Under the pieces are notes generated by a model, which did not search any database, was not told where the DNA came from, and worked only from the letters and a program-made list of their open reading frames with translations. Made by a program: the position numbers and the translations under genes. 64,000 bases of DNA from an uncultured Prevotellaceae bacterium (GTDB lineage: Bacteria; Bacteroidota; Bacteroidia; Bacteroidales; Bacteroidaceae), in NCBI GenBank assembly GCA_946405805.1, contig CAMJIL010000001.1, positions 1-64,000 on the forward strand. The letters are read 5' to 3'. Position 1 is the stretch's first letter, and each line of letters opens with the position of its first letter. Of this stretch, positions 24,711 to 32,681 are shown piece after piece.

Positions 24711-25862
24711 TTAATCCATCCTGCCTTTATAATCCTCATAGGTATAATGTCGCAGTGTGTGGATGCTTCCGTCAAGACGTTTTATTGCTATGTCAGGATG
24801 CTGTATTCCGTTGAACATTGTTGTCTTTACGGTGGTATAGTGAATCATGTCCTCAAAGATTATCGTGTCACCAACAGATAACGGCTCATCAAATTCCCAG
24901 TATCCCAGATAGTCTCCTGACAGGCAGCTGTTTCCTCCCAAACGGTAAGCCTTTTCGCTATTCTGTTCTATGTGGCGTGCTCCTCGAACCTCTGGGAAAT
25001 ATGGCATCTCCAGACAATCCGGCATATGACAGGTGAATGATACATCGAGGATTGCGGTGCGGATATTGTGGTTCTCAACGATATCTACCACATGAGCCTC
25101 AAGATGTCCTGTCTGCCATGCAAATGCTGAACCTGGTTCCATTATCAGCTTTATGTGCGGATAGCGTTGATGGAAACCGTTTAGGGTGTCAATCAGCAGT
25201 TGTAAGTCATATCCCTTACGAGTCATCAGGTGTCCGCCGCCAAAGTTTATCCATGAGATGTTTTGCGTAATTGGTGACGAAACAAGAAACTTTTCCTCCA
25301 AATGAGCTAATGTCCTCACAAAAACGTCTGCATCATTCTCGCAATGACAATGCATGTGGAGTCCTGTTATTGGGGGGATTTCGATGTCTGATGGGTCATA
25401 AGCCTTAAACAGTTCATCAGCAGTAACGCCAAATCTCGTACCAGGAGAGCATGGATTGTATAAATCCGTAGCAATCTCTGAATATTCCGGATTAACCCTA
25501 AGACCTATCAGTAATTTTTCATTGGCCTTTTTTGCACGCTTTGCCAAACGGCGATATTGTGATAAGGAGTTGAATGTCAGGTGTGACGACATGCGAGCTA
25601 TCATGTCAATCTCAGAATCCAAATATGCTGGAGAGTATGTGTGTGCCGGAGCACCAAATTCTTCGTGTGCCAGACGTGCTTCGTTAAGAGAGGAGGCTGT
25701 CGTCGCTGTGATATACTTCCGAAATAGAGGGAAAGTTTTCCAAAGAGCGAAAGCCTTGAAGGCAAGAATTATTTGTATATTGGCTTCTTGGGAAACCTTT
25801 TGTATGATAGAAAGATTTTTTATTAAAAGAGCTTCCTTGAGAACGTAAGTGGGGTTATTCAT
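24711..25862 (-). CDS. nspC: Carboxynorspermidine/carboxyspermidine decarboxylase
   Basis: 383 residues from ATG 25862 (MNNPTYVLKEALLIKNL). A longer frame from 25889 would begin inside the promoter box, so it is rejected. PLP-dependent fold III decarboxylase of the alanine-racemase-like class with AFKAFALWKTF (PLP Lys region), HCHCENDADVF, SWINFGGGHLMT (PLP phosphate loop) and GNSCLSGDYLGYW (Cys active-site region). Decarboxylates carboxyspermidine to spermidine. With aguA/aguB at 18-20 kb this supplies a route from agmatine via putrescine to spermidine; the dehydrogenase partner is not in the window. Confidence 0.92.
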   Translation of the reverse strand: MNNPTYVLKEALLIKNLSIIQKVSQEANIQIILAFKAFALWKTFPLFRKYITATTASSLNEARLAHEEFGAPAHTYSPAYLDSEIDMIARMSSHLTFNSLSQYRRLAKRAKKANEKLLIGLRVNPEYSEIATDLYNPCSPGTRFGVTADELFKAYDPSDIEIPPITGLHMHCHCENDADVFVRTLAHLEEKFLVSSPITQNISWINFGGGHLMTRKGYDLQLLIDTLNGFHQRYPHIKLIMEPGSAFAWQTGHLEAHVVDIVENHNIRTAILDVSFTCHMPDCLEMPYFPEVRGARHIEQNSEKAYRLGGNSCLSGDYLGYWEFDEPLSVGDTIIFEDMIHYTTVKTTMFNGIQHPDIAIKRLDGSIHTLRHYTYEDYKGRMD

Positions 25863-25886
25863 GTTTATTATTGTTGAATTTGTGTG

Positions 25887-25894
25887 CAAAGGTA
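25887..25894 (-). promoter_or_regulatory. Promoter -7 box of nspC
   Basis: CAAAGGTA (+) is TACCTTTG (-), 24 bases before the chosen ATG at 25862; this decides the start. Confidence 0.75.
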
Positions 25895-25968
25895 CTAAAA
25901 AAGATTAAAAAAATACTTTCTTCAAAGTTGAAAGTGAAATAAAAAGGGCAAGTTGTTATATTTTTTTG

Positions 25969-25976
25969 TAATTTTG
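25969..25976 (+). promoter_or_regulatory. Promoter -7 box of the thiE-like/prs/pyrC operon
   Basis: TAATTTTG ends only five bases before the GTG start at 25982, which predicts a leaderless or almost leaderless transcript. Confidence 0.6.
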
Positions 25977-25981
25977 CAGGC

Positions 25982-26587
25982 GTGAAACTTATAATACAGA
26001 CATTACCGACATATTTTGTAGAGGAGGATAAGATACTAACAGCCCTTTTCGAAGAAGGCCTGGATGTCCTCCACATTAACAAACCTGAGTCAGAACCCCT
26101 TTATATGGAGCGACTGTTATCACTTCTTCCTACCAAGGTGTATGGTAAGATAGTGATACATCAGAATTACTACCTGATGAAGGAACATGACCTTAAAGGC
26201 ATTCACATCGATAATCCCGATGCCCCTATTCCCGATGGATTCAAGAGGCACATCTCTCGCAGTACTTACAGAATCAGTGACTTGAAGGGATTTAAGAAAG
26301 AGTGCGATTACGTAATGCTTCATTCGCTTTTCGATTCTCTGCATGATGAGGTAAAGGCATCCCTTACAATAGAGGAAATACAGGAGGCTCGCCGTGCAGG
26401 ATTGATAGATAAACACGTCTATGCTCTCGGTGGTATGAGTCTTGAAAACGTGCAGCAGGCAAAGGATATGGGGTTTGGTGGAGTCGTAATATGTGGCGAT
26501 TTGTGGAATAGGTTCAGCATACAACACGGAATAAATTTCCACGAGTTGATAAGTCATTTTAAGAAATTGAAAAAAGCAATAAGTTAA
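25982..26587 (+). CDS. Thiamine phosphate synthase/TenI-like protein
   Basis: 201 residues. Start is GTG 25982, giving MKLIIQTLPTYFVEEDKILTALFEEGLDVLHINKPE, the family N-terminus. TIM-barrel of the ThiE/TenI superfamily with VIHQNYYLMKEHDLKGIH and the phosphate-loop region YALGGMSLENVQQAKDMGFGGVVICG. Such Bacteroidetes proteins sit outside thiamine operons and may not be true thiamine phosphate synthases; the DKAHGVHLG-type motif is weak here. Soluble. First gene of a seven-gene operon, 11 bases before prs. Confidence 0.8.
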   Translation: MKLIIQTLPTYFVEEDKILTALFEEGLDVLHINKPESEPLYMERLLSLLPTKVYGKIVIHQNYYLMKEHDLKGIHIDNPDAPIPDGFKRHISRSTYRISDLKGFKKECDYVMLHSLFDSLHDEVKASLTIEEIQEARRAGLIDKHVYALGGMSLENVQQAKDMGFGGVVICGDLWNRFSIQHGINFHELISHFKKLKKAIS

Positions 26588-26598
26588 CACAACGATAT

Positions 26599-27567
26599 AT
26601 GGCAAAGAAATCTTCTATTAAGATTGACCCGGAAAAAATGGCTGGGTTTATGGTTTTCTCTGGTACAGCAACCCGTTATCTGGCAGAAAAGATATGTCAG
26701 AGTCTTGGTTGTCCACTGGGAAGTATGGTAATGACAAAGTTCAGCGATGGTGAGTTCGCTGTTAGTTTTGAGGAGACAATTCGTGGTCGCGATATCTTCT
26801 TGGTTCAGAGTACTTTCCCTAATTCAGACAATCTGATGGAGTTGTTGCTGATGATTGATGCTGCAAAGCGTGCTTCTGCAAAAACCATCAATGCCGTAAT
26901 ACCTTATTTTGGTTGGGCTCGTCAGGATCGTAAGGATAAGCCACGTGTCAGCATCGGAGCGAAGTTGGTTGCAGACCTATTGAGTGTTGCTGGTATAGAC
27001 CGTCTTATCACAATGGATTTGCATGCCGACCAGATACAGGGTTTCTTCGATGTTCCTGTTGACCATCTATATGGCTCTGGTGTTATACTTCCATATATCG
27101 AAAGCCTCAAGTTGAAGGACCTTGTTATCGCAAGTCCTGACGTAGGTGGCGCTAAACGTGCTAAGAGCTACGCTAAGTACCTTGATTGCCCATTGGTATT
27201 GTGTAATAAGACCCGTGCTCGTGCCAATGTAGTGTCAGAGATGCAGATTATTGGCGATGTGCAGGGCAAAGACGTTGTTATCGTTGACGATATGGTAGAT
27301 ACTGCAGGAACAATCACTAAAGCCGCTGATATCATGAAGGAGGCAGGAGCAAAAACTGTTCGCGCTTGTGCCAGCCATTGTGTTATGTCAGGACCTGCAA
27401 GTGAGAGAGTGCAGAATTCTGCTTTGGAGGAAATAATCTTTACTGATTCTATTCCTTATTCCAACAGATGTGCTAAGGTAAAACAGCTCAGCGTTGCTGA
27501 TATGTTTGCTGAAACCATCAGAAGATGTATCAACAACGAAAGTATTTCGTCACAATACATAATCTAA
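26599..27567 (+). CDS. prs: Ribose-phosphate pyrophosphokinase
   Basis: 322 residues, standard for class I PRPP synthetase. Makes PRPP from ribose 5-phosphate and ATP for nucleotide, histidine, tryptophan and NAD synthesis. Visible: FSGTATRYLAEKI, KFSDGEFAVSFEETIRGRDIF, the ATP/metal stretch MDLHADQIQGFFDVPVDHL and the PRPP loop VVIVDDMVDTAGT. In an operon with pyrC (pyrimidine synthesis). Confidence 0.96.
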   Translation: MAKKSSIKIDPEKMAGFMVFSGTATRYLAEKICQSLGCPLGSMVMTKFSDGEFAVSFEETIRGRDIFLVQSTFPNSDNLMELLLMIDAAKRASAKTINAVIPYFGWARQDRKDKPRVSIGAKLVADLLSVAGIDRLITMDLHADQIQGFFDVPVDHLYGSGVILPYIESLKLKDLVIASPDVGGAKRAKSYAKYLDCPLVLCNKTRARANVVSEMQIIGDVQGKDVVIVDDMVDTAGTITKAADIMKEAGAKTVRACASHCVMSGPASERVQNSALEEIIFTDSIPYSNRCAKVKQLSVADMFAETIRRCINNESISSQYII

Positions 27568-27589
27568 CCGCTTAAGAGAGAAAAAAGAC

Positions 27590-27922
27590 GTGGGGAGACT
27601 TAACTCTATATGGGATTATATCGCTCGGCATAAGTATCTGATTACTATTACGCTGGGTGTGCTGATTATTGGCGTACTCGATGAGAATAGCGTCATGCGT
27701 TTGGTTTCATTGAACATAGAAATCGATGAAGCAAACCAGACACTTGAGGAGTATGTAGAACAGTACAAGAGCGATTCTGCAAAGATACATGAGTATGAAA
27801 CATCTGTCAGCGGTGTACGTCGTATTGCTCGTGAGAAGTTTTTCATGAAGCAGGATGATGAAGACGTCTATGTGCTTAGTACAGATCGAGAAGAAGAAAA
27901 AGAACATGAGAGAGTTAAGTAA
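27590..27922 (+). CDS. Septum formation initiator (DivIC/FtsB family)
   Basis: 110 residues, GTG start at 27590. One membrane segment (residues ~15-30, LITITLGVLIIGVL), then a coiled coil (NIEIDEANQTLEEYVEQYKSD) and the conserved ARE-x-F-x-M (AREKFFM) with DDEDVYVL. Small bitopic divisome protein that links FtsL and FtsQ-type partners at the septum. The end overlaps the start of the next gene by 17 bases. Confidence 0.85.
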   Translation: MGRLNSIWDYIARHKYLITITLGVLIIGVLDENSVMRLVSLNIEIDEANQTLEEYVEQYKSDSAKIHEYETSVSGVRRIAREKFFMKQDDEDVYVLSTDREEEKEHERVK

Positions 27923-28316
27923 GAATCAACAAATTATTATGGCTATCGGCGCTACGCTGATGGTCATTGGGGTAGGATGCTTTGTCTTTGGCTTCCTGCC
28001 AAAGGTATTTTCTGTTGTCTTTATGGTCGGAGCAGTATGCTTTGCCATTATGCAGATGATACAGGCCTCTTATGATGATGGTAAGAGTGTTACCCTTCGC
28101 AGGTTGAGGAGAATAATGATTATCGGAGACATTTGCTTCATATTGGCAGGACTCCTGATGCTCGAAAATTCTTTCATGGTACTCTATAAATTCCTATCAT
28201 GGGAGACTTGGCTGAAATATTGTTGGAACAACTGGGTTGTCATCCTGCTTGTAGCAGCAATTCTGGAACTCTATACCTCACATAGAATTTCCAATGAACT
28301 GAAAAAAAACAATTGA
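27906..28316 (+). CDS. Small integral membrane protein, unknown function
   Basis: 136 residues from ATG 27906; the longer frame from 27855 lies inside the previous gene. Four hydrophobic segments (near 10-30, 34-50, 70-88 and 108-125) with short charged loops such as SYDDGKSVTLRRLRR. No motif I can name beyond general resemblance to Bacteroidales inner-membrane proteins encoded between divIC and DUF4369 genes. Its TGA overlaps the next ATG by one base (TGATG), so translation is coupled. Confidence 0.7.
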   Translation: MRELSKNQQIIMAIGATLMVIGVGCFVFGFLPKVFSVVFMVGAVCFAIMQMIQASYDDGKSVTLRRLRRIMIIGDICFILAGLLMLENSFMVLYKFLSWETWLKYCWNNWVVILLVAAILELYTSHRISNELKKNN

Positions 28317-29020
28317 TGAGAAAATTTTCTACCTTATTATATTATATAGTGATTATAGTATGCTTCACGGCATGCTCTCAATATAGCGTTATCGGTTCGT
28401 CTGATTTAAGTGACATCGATGGCAGAACACTTTATATGAAGACTATAGGCCTCGACTCTTTAACAACAGTAGATTCCTGTAGTGTCGTACATGGTAAGTT
28501 TAAGTTCTCAGGCTCACTCGATTCTATTCGTGTTGTTACTATTTGCATAGATAATTTGCCCGTCATCCCTGTCGTGTTGGAAGAGGGCGAGGTGCGTGTG
28601 ACACTCAACGACCAGATGCAAGAGACTAAGGGCACACCCCTTAATGACAGCCTTACAGCCTTCAATAAGCGTTACGAGATGCTGATGAGCCAGTTTGAGG
28701 AACTTGAGCATACACAGAATCAGGGATATATGAATGGCGAGAATATGGATTCCATCAATGTCATTCTTGCAGCAAAGCAACGTCAGCTTCTTATGAAGGA
28801 AGACGAATTGGTAACATCATTCATTTCTGCAAACTTCGATAATTGCCTCGGCCCATATGTCTTCCAATTAGCAACCAGCAATTACAGGTATCCCGTTTTG
28901 GTACCTTGGATAGAAGCCCTGATGACAAAAGCTTCGCAGAAGTTTAAGGATGCTCCCTATGTAAAAGAATATATGGGAGTAGCGAAGCAGAATCAGGATA
29001 TTATGACGGGTGTGAAATGA
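28316..29020 (+). CDS. DUF4369-domain lipoprotein
   Basis: 234 residues from ATG 28316; a TTG one codon earlier is possible. Signal with lipobox CFTAC (Cys at about residue 20). The following ~100 residues match the DUF4369 pattern: DGRTLYMKTIGLDSLTTVDSCSVVHGKFKFSG and PVIPVVLEEGEVRVTLND. The C-terminal part is helical with EELEHTQNQ. DUF4369 often precedes thioredoxin domains in Bacteroidota; none is present here. Probably anchored in the periplasm. Overlaps pyrC by four bases. Confidence 0.82.
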   Translation: MRKFSTLLYYIVIIVCFTACSQYSVIGSSDLSDIDGRTLYMKTIGLDSLTTVDSCSVVHGKFKFSGSLDSIRVVTICIDNLPVIPVVLEEGEVRVTLNDQMQETKGTPLNDSLTAFNKRYEMLMSQFEELEHTQNQGYMNGENMDSINVILAAKQRQLLMKEDELVTSFISANFDNCLGPYVFQLATSNYRYPVLVPWIEALMTKASQKFKDAPYVKEYMGVAKQNQDIMTGVK

Positions 29021-30333
29021 AGACACTGATTAAGGATGGCACTATTGTCAATGAAGGACATCAGCAAAAGGCTGATATCCTTGTTGTCGATGACAGAATA
29101 GCCTCTATTCTTTCCTGTGGCACCAATGCTGCTGATTGCGACAATATCATTGATGCAGAGGGCTGCTATGTTCTCCCTGGCATCATAGATACCCATGTAC
29201 ATTTTCGTGAGCCTGGCCTTACCCACAAGGCCGATATGCAGTCAGAAAGTCTGGCGGCACTCGCTGGTGGTGTAACATCCGTCTTTGAGATGCCCAATAC
29301 ACAGCCCCAGACAACGACATTGGCAGCATGGGAAGACAAGATGCAGATGGCACAGAGCAGGATGCATGTCAACTATGCCTTCTTCCCAGGTGCAACGAAT
29401 GATAATATTGAAGAGTTAAGGCGTTTTGATGTCCATAAGATTCCCGGAATAAAACTCTTTATGGGTTCCAGCACAGGAAATATGCTTGTCGATAAAGAAC
29501 AAGCCTTAGATGGCATATTCTCCCTTGCTCACGAGATGTCGCTGCCTTTGATGGCACATTGTGAAGACACTACACTCATCAATCAGCATATACAATATTA
29601 TAAGCAACTGACAGGCTCCGATGACCCTGATGTGAAGCTCCATCCCCTCATACGCGATGAGGAAGCATGTCTGCAATCTACGGAACTTGCTGTACGCCTT
29701 GCCCATAAGCATAATACACACCTTCATGTAGCACATATCTCTACGCAGAAGGAACTGTCCCTTCTTGGCGGCAATATTACAGGCGAAGCAACTGTAGCCC
29801 ATCTGCTATTCTCCGTACCTGATTATGGGACCCTCGGAACACGCATCAAGTGTAATCCGGCAGTAAAGACAACCCTCAATCGTGACGCACTCCGTAAAGC
29901 CCTCTCAGATGGTACCATCACAACAGTTGCCACTGATCACGCCCCTCATACCCTTGCAGATAAACAGGGTGGGGCACTCAAGGCTATGTCAGGAATGCCT
30001 ATGGTACAGTTCTCACTTGTGTCAATGCTCTCGTTAGTCGATGAAGGATTACTGACTATAGAGCAGTTGGTGAAACTGATGTGTCATAATCCTTCGCTGT
30101 TGTTCAGCATCCGTGAACGCGGCTTCCTTCGTGAAGGATACAAGGCAGATATCGCTATTGTGAAACGCTTTGACACCCCGTGGACCCTTGACAGCAGTAT
30201 GATTAAGAGTAAGTGTGGCTGGAGTCCCCTTGAAGGGCGACAGTTCCATTGGTCAGTCGTCGAAACACTCGTCAATGGTGTAAGTGGCGTTGCAGCGCAG
30301 AAAAATTTTGGACAGCCCATAGAATTCAGATGA
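29017..30333 (+). CDS. pyrC: Dihydroorotase
   Basis: 438 residues, class I type dihydroorotase. Closes carbamoyl aspartate to dihydroorotate in pyrimidine synthesis. Visible: GIIDTHVHFREPGLTHKAD with the metal-binding HxH (H in THVHF), GGVTSVFEMPNTQP, MAHCEDTTL, LHVAHIST and ATDHAPHT with the catalytic Asp. Its start overlaps the upstream stop (ATGA) and its stop overlaps the plsC-like start in the same way. Partner enzyme PyrD is encoded at 54.7 kb. Confidence 0.95.
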   Translation: MKTLIKDGTIVNEGHQQKADILVVDDRIASILSCGTNAADCDNIIDAEGCYVLPGIIDTHVHFREPGLTHKADMQSESLAALAGGVTSVFEMPNTQPQTTTLAAWEDKMQMAQSRMHVNYAFFPGATNDNIEELRRFDVHKIPGIKLFMGSSTGNMLVDKEQALDGIFSLAHEMSLPLMAHCEDTTLINQHIQYYKQLTGSDDPDVKLHPLIRDEEACLQSTELAVRLAHKHNTHLHVAHISTQKELSLLGGNITGEATVAHLLFSVPDYGTLGTRIKCNPAVKTTLNRDALRKALSDGTITTVATDHAPHTLADKQGGALKAMSGMPMVQFSLVSMLSLVDEGLLTIEQLVKLMCHNPSLLFSIRERGFLREGYKADIAIVKRFDTPWTLDSSMIKSKCGWSPLEGRQFHWSVVETLVNGVSGVAAQKNFGQPIEFR

Positions 30334-31034
30334 TATATAAGATTTACCAGATATGCGTTTTGGCTCCTGTGGTGGTGATAACCTCTGCATGGGCAGGTAC
30401 CACGATGGCCGTGATGTGTAGCATCTCGCGTCATCCCGACTGGTGGAGCCGCTTCGCCTCCAAATGGTGGGCACGTATCATCCTTGCCTTTGCTTTAATA
30501 CCCGTGGAGGTAAAGGGTAGGGAGCATATCGTTAAAGGCGAGTCGTATATCTATGCTGCAAACCATCAGGGAGCCTTTGATATCTTCCTCATCTGTGGTT
30601 ATCTCAATGTCCCCTTCCGCTGGATGATGAAGCGTGCCCTTGAGAAAGTCCCGTTTCTCGGGTGGGGTTGCAAACATGCCGGCTATGTCTTTGTCGATAA
30701 CAGCAATCCGGGTGAGTCGCGTCGCACATATCGTGAGGCAGAGCAGATACTGCTCTCAGGCATGAGTCTTATGATGTTTCCGGAAGGTTCTCGCACTAAG
30801 ACAGGCGATATCATGCCATTCAGGAAAGGAGCCTTTGCCCTTGCTGACGAGATGCATATCCCTGTTGTACCGATGACTATTAACGGCAGCTATGCAATAC
30901 TCCCAAAAGGTGAAAAGCTTAAATTCATAAAGCGTAACAAACTCACCCTCACTATCCATAAGCCCATCTATCTTGATGATTCCGATGCCCTCCGCGAAGA
31001 ATGCTATCGTTGCATACTAAGTGACCTGAAATAA
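30330..31034 (+). CDS. 1-acyl-sn-glycerol-3-phosphate acyltransferase (PlsC-like)
   Basis: 234 residues from ATG 30330; upstream frame lies inside pyrC. An N-terminal membrane segment (VLAPVVVITSAWAGTTM) is followed by the acyltransferase motif NHQGAFD (HX4D), FRWMMKRALEKVPFLGWG, VFVDNSNPGESRR, FPEGSRTKTG and VPMTINGSY. Adds the second acyl chain to lysophosphatidic acid at the inner membrane. Last gene of the operon, overlapping pyrC by four bases. Confidence 0.92.
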   Translation: MIYKIYQICVLAPVVVITSAWAGTTMAVMCSISRHPDWWSRFASKWWARIILAFALIPVEVKGREHIVKGESYIYAANHQGAFDIFLICGYLNVPFRWMMKRALEKVPFLGWGCKHAGYVFVDNSNPGESRRTYREAEQILLSGMSLMMFPEGSRTKTGDIMPFRKGAFALADEMHIPVVPMTINGSYAILPKGEKLKFIKRNKLTLTIHKPIYLDDSDALREECYRCILSDLK

Positions 31035-31118
31035 ATGTGTGCATGTGGATTCTTGGGATTTTCTGAAGATTTTATTGAAAAAAGTTCGAAAAAATTTGCA
31101 TATAACAAAAAAATATAT

Positions 31119-31126
31119 TACCTTTG
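31119..31126 (+). promoter_or_regulatory. Promoter -7 box of tRNA-Ser
   Basis: TACCTTTG, 41 bases before the mature tRNA 5' end. Confidence 0.7.
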
Positions 31127-31166
31127 CACCGCTTTTCAGACCAAAAGCCGTCAAAACAAGACGTTC

Positions 31167-31251
31167 GGAGAGATGGTAGAGTGGTCGATTACAACGGTCT
31201 TGAAAACCGTCGTGCTGAGAGGCACCGGGGGTTCGAATCCCTCTCTCTCCG
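31167..31251 (+). tRNA. tRNA-Ser (anticodon TGA)
   Basis: 85 bases. Acceptor arms GGAGAGA (31167-31173) and TCTCTCC (31244-31250) pair fully. The anticodon arm ACGGT/ACCGT holds loop CTTGAAA with anticodon TGA, reading UCA. A long variable arm GTGC...GGCAC and GGTTCGAATCC T-arm confirm a class II serine tRNA. CCA is not encoded. Confidence 0.95.
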
Positions 31252-31265
31252 CAAAGGAACTAACA

Positions 31266-31296
31266 AGAGATACCCAATCGGGTGTCTCTTTTTTTT
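31266..31296 (+). terminator. Terminator after tRNA-Ser
   Basis: AGAGATACCC and GGGTGTCTCT form a 10-bp stem (one G-T pair) with loop AATC, followed by eight T's. Confidence 0.9.
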
Positions 31297-31297
31297 G

Positions 31298-31335
31298 CTG
31301 ACGCCAATCAAACTTGTTTGAAATTGGTGTCAGTA
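31298..31335. repeat. Perfectly stacked inverted repeat after the terminator
   Basis: CTGACGCCAAT pairs with ATTGGTGTCAG and, inside it, CAAAC pairs with GTTTG, giving a long hairpin. No T-run follows on the + strand, so it is not a clear terminator. Confidence 0.7.
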
Positions 31336-31382
31336 AAAAAGAAGAACAAATAGCATCGCTATTCTCTTGTTATTTCCTTTGC

Positions 31383-31490
31383 AAGGGCCCCTGCGGCGAG
31401 CAGATTAGGGATGGGCGAAGCCAATTTCTCTCTCCAAGGGCCCCTGCGGCGAGCAGTGTAGGGATGGACGCAGTCAATCCTTCTCTCTCC
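31383..31490 (+). repeat. Two tandem copies of a 53-55 bp repeat resembling the tRNA-Ser 3' end
   Basis: Both copies begin AAGGGCCCCTGCGGCGAGCA (31383 and 31436), share TAGGGATGG and end in TTCTCTCTCC. The end of the second copy, TCAATCCTTCTCTCTCC, resembles the last bases of the tRNA (GAATCCCTCTCTCTCC). They fill the gap before the GNAT gene together with a short stem ATAGC/GCTAT near 31351. Confidence 0.75.
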
Positions 31491-31507
31491 ACCTATAAAT
31501 CCTCATG

Positions 31508-31942
31508 TCAATTCAGGTCTTTTTCCATTTTGTAACAAATGAATGTCTCTCCCACGATTTTCTTTGAGTAATCAGCCACATACCCCATCGCCTCATAGAA
31601 GTGAATTTTGTTGTCGCGGCTTTCTACAACAGCAGTCGTAAAACCCAGTTCTTTAGCCCACTTCTCTGCCTCTTTTACAACGAGCGTACCAATTCCTTTG
31701 CCTCGATATTCTGGAAGTACGACGATTCGCCCCAACATCACGTTTTCTTTATCGATTGCATATAGCCTACAGGTAGCTATAGGCAGGAAGTCATCAACCA
31801 TCACAATGTACTTTGTTTCAGGCGTGTCATGTTCGTCAAATTCCACGTCAAGCGGAATCTGATGCTTCCGTGCCATTGCCTGTATTCTTACATAATAGGC
31901 TCCTGCTTGCTCTGCCGTTTTTGTTGCTCTGATTATTTCCAT
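31508..31942 (-). CDS. GNAT family N-acetyltransferase
   Basis: 144 residues, whole GNAT domain. Visible: IVMVDDFLPIATCRLY and the acetyl-CoA loop MLGRIVVLPEYRGKGIGTLVVKEAEKWA (R/Q-x-x-G-x-G/A as RGKGIG), then TAVVESRDNKIHFYEAMGYVAD. Acetylates an unknown small molecule or protein amine in the cytoplasm. Third gene of an operon with the methyltransferase (14-base gap) and PNPOx-like protein. Confidence 0.85.
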   Translation of the reverse strand: MEIIRATKTAEQAGAYYVRIQAMARKHQIPLDVEFDEHDTPETKYIVMVDDFLPIATCRLYAIDKENVMLGRIVVLPEYRGKGIGTLVVKEAEKWAKELGFTTAVVESRDNKIHFYEAMGYVADYSKKIVGETFICYKMEKDLN

Positions 31943-31956
31943 ATCTATTCATAATG

Positions 31957-32673
31957 TTATCTGTCTATTTTGGCTATTCTTGCTAAGAAATCGTAATGCT
32001 CTCCTTCAGCTACCACCTCGACTGCATATCCATTCCTCGCTGCCCGTTCTCTCAGGGTGTCAGCGTCGATATAGAGCCAAGGGAAGGGTTCGCCAATGGT
32101 GTCTTTATACTGCATCTGGAAACTCAGTTCTCCGTAATAGGTCATATCATCGGACAGTTCGATGATACCATCCTCAGTCTCGAAAACATAGCTTATATCA
32201 GATGAATCACAGAGGACCTGGCCTCCAGGAGCAAGTATCTTGTCTAGTTGTTTGAAGAACTCAGGCAGACGTTCCAAGGTTCCCACAATACCGATACCGT
32301 TCATAAGCATAAGGATGGTGTCGTATTGCCCTTCTAGCGTAAAGAAGTCTTGTTCAAACACCTTCCAGACTCCACGCTCTTTCATGGTCTCAACAGACAA
32401 TGGGGAGATATCAATAGCGGTCACATCCAAGCCTTTTTCCTGAAGGAAAAGCGAATGACAACCAGAACCAGCTCCGACATCAAGCACTTTTCCCTTTGCC
32501 ATATCCAGAGCTTTGCGTTCTATCTCTGGCATTGACTTATAGCTTCGGAAGAGAGTGGTCAAGGGAATCTCATCCTCCTCAAACATCGGGGAGAATACTC
32601 TGAGTTTGCTTGCCTTCTTCTCTTTGTGGTAGTCGGCAATCGCTCTTCCCATCGGATCCGCCTTGCTGTTCAT
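31957..32673 (-). CDS. SAM-dependent methyltransferase
   Basis: 238 residues. Class I methyltransferase with motif I KVLDVGAGSGCHSLFL (~65-80), acidic residue in DVTAIDISPLSVETM and later DTILMLMNGIGIVG. The N-terminus (PMGRAIADYHKEKKASKLRVFSP) is seen in Bacteroidota small-molecule methyltransferases of this kind. Substrate unknown. Begins eight bases after the PNPOx-like gene's stop; cotranscribed. Confidence 0.87.
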   Translation of the reverse strand: MNSKADPMGRAIADYHKEKKASKLRVFSPMFEEDEIPLTTLFRSYKSMPEIERKALDMAKGKVLDVGAGSGCHSLFLQEKGLDVTAIDISPLSVETMKERGVWKVFEQDFFTLEGQYDTILMLMNGIGIVGTLERLPEFFKQLDKILAPGGQVLCDSSDISYVFETEDGIIELSDDMTYYGELSFQMQYKDTIGEPFPWLYIDADTLRERAARNGYAVEVVAEGEHYDFLARIAKIDR

Positions 32674-32681
32674 CTATGGGC

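Noticed and set aside
31298..31335. A second terminator after the tRNA
   Set aside because: No T-run follows on either side in the right place, and a strong terminator already precedes it.
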